This document shows, piece by piece, positions 60,659 to 64,000 of a DNA stretch of 64,000 nt. Under the pieces are notes generated by a model. It made no database searches. It was not told where the DNA came from and worked only from the letters and a program-made list of their open reading frames with translations. The DNA comes from Candidatus Eiseniibacteriota bacterium (GTDB lineage: Bacteria > Joyebacterota > Joyebacteria > Joyebacterales > Joyebacteraceae): positions 1 through 64,000 of the forward strand of contig JAUXGN010000002.1 in NCBI GenBank assembly GCA_030622115.1, given 5' to 3'. Position 1 is the first letter of the stretch, and every line of letters begins with the position of its first letter. The translations under genes and the position numbers were made by a program.

Positions 60659-63600
60659 TCAGCGGAGGAGCACCACCTTGTGAGTATCCTCGCGTGCTCC
60701 CGTCTCCAGGCGGATGAAGTAGACGCCGCTCCCAACGGCGTATCCACCGCTGTCCGTACCGTCCCAGGCGAACACGTGGTTGCCGGCCGGGATCTCACCA
60801 TCGTGCACTGTCTTCACGAGACGCCCTGAAGGACTGTAGATCCTGAGCCGCACCGGACCCACCTCTGGCAGCGCGAGGTGCATCGTCGTCGCTTGGTTGA
60901 ATGGGTTCGGGAAGCATGGATGGAATCGGAAGACCGAGGGGACCGGATCGTCGAAGACCCCAGTTGCCGAAAGATCCACGTGGAGATCGTGCCGGAGCAC
61001 TGCGCCGTATGAGCCTCCACCGGCCTCCACCTCAATCCAGAGCGTGAGCAGTGTGTCATCCACGGCGTCGGATATCTCGAGTGTGAACGCGTCGGCCGCG
61101 CTGCTCTCAGAGCTTCCCTCGCTGATATCCGGAGAGCTTCCATCGGCGTCGATGATGGTCACGAGTCCCTCATTCGATGTGAGCGTCAGCGCCACGCCGG
61201 TTGCTGCAGCCTGACCATTGTTGGTCAGCGTCACGGACAAGGTCGCGGCTTCCCCGGGGCCGATCTGACCGTTTCCATTGCCAAGCGTCGTGTCGTCAAG
61301 CGTAACATCCGTCAGCACGAGCCACGGAAGGCTTGGTTCATCCGGTGGTGTTGTTGTGAAGAGAATCGCCGTACCGTCAACGAGCGGTGTGGCGGTATCG
61401 TTGTACTCACCGTCGAAGAGGTACTCGATCCCGTAACTCTCATCGGGGCTCTCGATCCCGATCGTACACCCCATCGGATTCGTCACGGTCTCGTACTGTA
61501 CGAGGATCATCCCGTCGTCCGTGGGTGTCGGATACTCGGACTCCCTCAGAAAGATGATCTGGAACGTCTCGGTGTCCGACGTTCCGAATCGGGGCACCTC
61601 GTCGAACTGGATGATGAACCTCTCGCCCACGGCATCGTACCACTTGTAGATATCACCGCCTGTCGACGGGTCAAGGTCATCCCAGAACACGGCGATCATG
61701 TTCTCGGGACCATCGGTGCTTGGGATCTCCGAGTTGTGGCCGAATCGGTAGTCCTCCGTACCCATCGAGATGAATCCGTTCGAACAGACCGACATCTGCA
61801 TGTAGCTGTTGCCGTAGTGCTGGAAGCTGAAGGGCATGTTCACAAGCGCGATCGTGTCGTCTTCGTCCGTGATCTCAGTGATGAGATTCCCGGGGCCTGG
61901 TGGTGCGATGTCGTACCAGTCGAAGGCAGGCGCCCCTCCGTAGGTCGAGTCACTTGAATCGAACGCGTAGTAGCCGTAGTCGTCGGGTCCGGTCACAAGG
62001 GAGGCCGTCGGCCCCGAGATGACGAGATCGAAATCGAGGGTCTCGACATAGGCGTAGGAGTGCCCCTGTCCGCCGAGAACGAGTCTGAGAGCCACGCTCG
62101 TATTGTTGGGCGCCATTGGAGATATCTGCAGCACGAAGGGTGTCTCCGAATTGTCCTTAAACGCTCCGGCAGCCATGTCTCCGAGGGCTGCCGTGGCCGA
62201 AGCGATCGCGATGTGTGGGCTCTCGGTCGTGATCTCGGCCGAGACCGACTCAGCGTCACACTCGCCTGTGTTCTCAAACGTCACCGTGAGACCGATCACC
62301 TCGCCGGGACTCGCCGTCGCTCCTCCGTCTCCCGCTGGGGGAGCATCGTCTATGTCGACGACAACGATGTCGAGATCGGCGCTTGCCACCTGTATCGGTG
62401 ACGGCGAGAGAATTCGCAGTGAACCACTGTACGTTGTGACAAGCTCGTACGGGATCACAGATCCGACTCTGCAGGTAGGTGAGACCGTGATCGTGAGAGG
62501 CGGAGATCCCCAGGAGTTTGCCTGCGCCGCGATATCACCGAAGGTGGACACACTGTCCACCACGGTTGCATAGGGCGCGCTGCTTCTCAGCACGGTGACC
62601 GTCGATGATGCCACCACGTCGCCGACGTTCGTGAACTCGATCGACACCTCCGCCGATTCCCCGGGACTCAGAAGTCCATCGCCGTTACCGCCGCTCGCAT
62701 CGTCAATAGAGATGTCGGCGAAAACCACGAACGGGCCACTGTCCAACACCTGAGTCGTCCCCTCGTAGGGAACGAACCCCTCCGCGGTCACGGTTACACT
62801 GAGAGCGCCGGACGAAGCCGGCGTGAGCGGGAACGACGCCTGTCCAGTGTCATTAGTGTACGCCCACGCATATATGTCGCCGTCCTTCACACAAGCGACA
62901 AGCGCACCCTCGACCGGCTGGCCCTGCGAGAGGACCGAGACAGCGAACGTTCCCTGTCCGGAATGGTAGTACCCGTTGTGAAGCACCGTGATGTCCTTCG
63001 GGCTCTCGAGCCAGAGGTTCATCTCCGGGTCGCCCAGGAGATTCCACGCCTCGTACTCCTGCTGCACCGCGTCAAAGTTGTAGATGGACATCTTGGCGGC
63101 GACACACGCGGCTCCAAGTACACCGCCGTTCTCACCGAAGACGTGCTCGTAGAAGCCCGTAGCGCCCGCGCCCCTGCGCCTTGAGAGCGGCTGGCTTCCC
63201 GCGATGACCGTGTTGCTTCCGAAGAAGGCGACAGCGCCGCGCGGGAAGGATGCCGTGCCCGCACGGACAAACTCTTCACAGACGAACCCGTCGTCATGAT
63301 ATATGCCCGTTCCGCACGTCGCCGATATGATGATGGGCAGCTTCCATCCGTTCACCAGGCTGTTCGGGTTGATGTTGAACGGGTACGGCCATTCATACCA
63401 GGCCTGTCCTCTGAACGTGACGAACCCGCGTCCTGCGTTCACGGCCGCGTAGACGTCAGCGTGGGCCGTGTCGTTCCTCCTGAAAAGCGTGTCCATGGGA
63501 GCGAACCCGGCGGCATCCATGAGATCATAGATCAGCCACGTGTTCGCATAGTAGATAGCATCGCCCGCATCGCCGTCCTCGGCGATCAGGAACGTCGCGC

Positions 63601-64000
63601 TCGTGGGCCAGTTGGCATGTCCAGTGATCGGTGTGCGTTCGTAGCCGAGGATCTTGGCAACCTGGGTCGAACAATGGGCGGGGGAGTCGGCAGAGATCCG
63701 GCCCACCATTACGTCAACGAAGTAGTCCGCACCCTCCAGAGTTGCGTAGTAATCGTCCGTCCATGTGAGACCCGCGTACGCGGGAAGCTGTTCGGTGTCG
63801 CCGACGAGCAGCACATATTCCGGAGGAACCGCCCACGTGTCGTATGCCGTCTGGACGTAGGCTCGGATGTCGTCCGCATCGGAACCGATTTCAGAGAGTG
63901 CTACAACCTTCGTCTGGACGCCTTTCTTGTGCTTCCACTCGGCAAGATCGACGATCTCGCTCTCGTATGAATCCGCCGTGATGATGAGGTATCTTCCACC
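60659..64000 (-). CDS. Gingipain-like C25 peptidase with FlgD-like tail (5' end beyond window)
   Basis: At least 1113 residues; the frame is open to the window edge, so the N-terminus is missing. The first visible part, YLIITADSYESEIVDLAEW through PPEYVLLVGD to DYYATLEGADYFVDVMVGRI, is the gingipain catalytic fold. The expected catalytic Cys lies in IIISATCGTG. The position where gingipains have the catalytic His (G-H-G) reads FRGQAWYEW, so His is replaced by Gln. After the peptidase come CARDB-like beta domains (NGDGLLSPGESAEVSIEFTN; NGNGQIGPGEAATLSVTLTN) and a FlgD-like tail (CFPNPFNQATTMHLAL to KVVLLR). Probably secreted by a Por-type system. Confidence 0.9.
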   Translation of the reverse strand, partial: GGRYLIITADSYESEIVDLAEWKHKKGVQTKVVALSEIGSDADDIRAYVQTAYDTWAVPPEYVLLVGDTEQLPAYAGLTWTDDYYATLEGADYFVDVMVGRISADSPAHCSTQVAKILGYERTPITGHANWPTSATFLIAEDGDAGDAIYYANTWLIYDLMDAAGFAPMDTLFRRNDTAHADVYAAVNAGRGFVTFRGQAWYEWPYPFNINPNSLVNGWKLPIIISATCGTGIYHDDGFVCEEFVRAGTASFPRGAVAFFGSNTVIAGSQPLSRRRGAGATGFYEHVFGENGGVLGAACVAAKMSIYNFDAVQQEYEAWNLLGDPEMNLWLESPKDITVLHNGYYHSGQGTFAVSVLSQGQPVEGALVACVKDGDIYAWAYTNDTGQASFPLTPASSGALSVTVTAEGFVPYEGTTQVLDSGPFVVFADISIDDASGGNGDGLLSPGESAEVSIEFTNVGDVVASSTVTVLRSSAPYATVVDSVSTFGDIAAQANSWGSPPLTITVSPTCRVGSVIPYELVTTYSGSLRILSPSPIQVASADLDIVVVDIDDAPPAGDGGATASPGEVIGLTVTFENTGECDAESVSAEITTESPHIAIASATAALGDMAAGAFKDNSETPFVLQISPMAPNNTSVALRLVLGGQGHSYAYVETLDFDLVISGPTASLVTGPDDYGYYAFDSSDSTYGGAPAFDWYDIAPPGPGNLITEITDEDDTIALVNMPFSFQHYGNSYMQMSVCSNGFISMGTEDYRFGHNSEIPSTDGPENMIAVFWDDLDPSTGGDIYKWYDAVGERFIIQFDEVPRFGTSDTETFQIIFLRESEYPTPTDDGMILVQYETVTNPMGCTIGIESPDESYGIEYLFDGEYNDTATPLVDGTAILFTTTPPDEPSLPWLVLTDVTLDDTTLGNGNGQIGPGEAATLSVTLTNNGQAAATGVALTLTSNEGLVTIIDADGSSPDISEGSSESSAADAFTLEISDAVDDTLLTLWIEVEAGGGSYGAVLRHDLHVDLSATGVFDDPVPSVFRFHPCFPNPFNQATTMHLALPEVGPVRLRIYSPSGRLVKTVHDGEIPAGNHVFAWDGTDSGGYAVGSGVYFIRLETGAREDTHKVVLLR

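Noticed and set aside
1-64000. Transposases, integrases, phage genes, rRNA operons
   Set aside because: None recognised on either strand; the window looks like ordinary chromosome despite the many secreted-protein genes.

Overview
The window is 64 kb of high-GC, gene-dense bacterial chromosome. Six proteins end in FlgD-like (Por-secretion type) beta-sandwich tails. There is a GWxTD-domain protein, a DUF5916 outer-membrane protein, a gingipain-like C25 peptidase, a PEP-CTERM protein and a porin with a terminal phenylalanine. This mix points to a Gram-negative member of the FCB group, most likely a candidate phylum such as Eisenbacteria, Krumholzibacteriota or a relative. That assignment is inferred from protein style, because no rRNA or ribosomal protein is present. 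UAG and UGA both serve as ordinary stops.

Layout. 0.4-3.2 kb: two tandem XRE-cupin regulators, divergent from a class I aminotransferase. 3.3-6.8 kb: asnA, then butyrate kinase and phosphate butyryltransferase. 6.8-12.3 kb: tRNA-Leu, tig, clpP, lon and engB, a protein quality-control block without clpX. 12.3-16.9 kb: a class V aminotransferase, tRNA-Lys, tRNA-Glu with a long perfect hairpin, a short msrB-like fragment, a sulfatase-fold protein and a molybdenum-cofactor-sulfurase-like enzyme. 16.9-25.4 kb: a BNR/sortilin-type secreted protein, a secreted protein whose frame contains a UGA followed by a SECIS-like hairpin, and a heterodimeric ABC exporter. 25.7-30.1 kb: a phosphate-type porin, a PhnD-like binding protein and a hybrid histidine kinase. 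30.4-34.7 kb: a DUF5752-like gene, a TreT-like glycosyltransferase, otsB and otsA (trehalose). 34.8-47.6 kb: mainly secreted proteins. 47.9-50.9 kb: a sugar ABC importer (binding protein, MalF, MalG) without an ATPase gene. 51-64 kb: an arylsulfotransferase-like protein, a LysM-like protein, hflKC, a PEP-CTERM protein, plsY, a GWxTD protein, a protein with a WGSxKAxYR tail, and a C25 peptidase running off the end.

How it works together. Much of the window encodes exported proteins, and three different C-terminal signals appear: the FlgD-like domain (six proteins), a PEP-CTERM tail (one) and a short tail of the form E-x-[ST]-x-WGS-[IV]-KA-[LM]-[YF]-R (three proteins of at least two folds). The last is the best candidate here for an undescribed sorting or anchoring signal. 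Upstream of many genes I see a shared promoter type: TTGACC-like -35, exactly 17 bases, and a TAT-C/T-NT -10, in most cases preceded by TG one base upstream (extended -10). The porin/PhnD/hybrid-kinase trio looks like a ligand-uptake and sensing unit rather than a transporter. The trehalose cluster carries two different synthesis routes in one operon.
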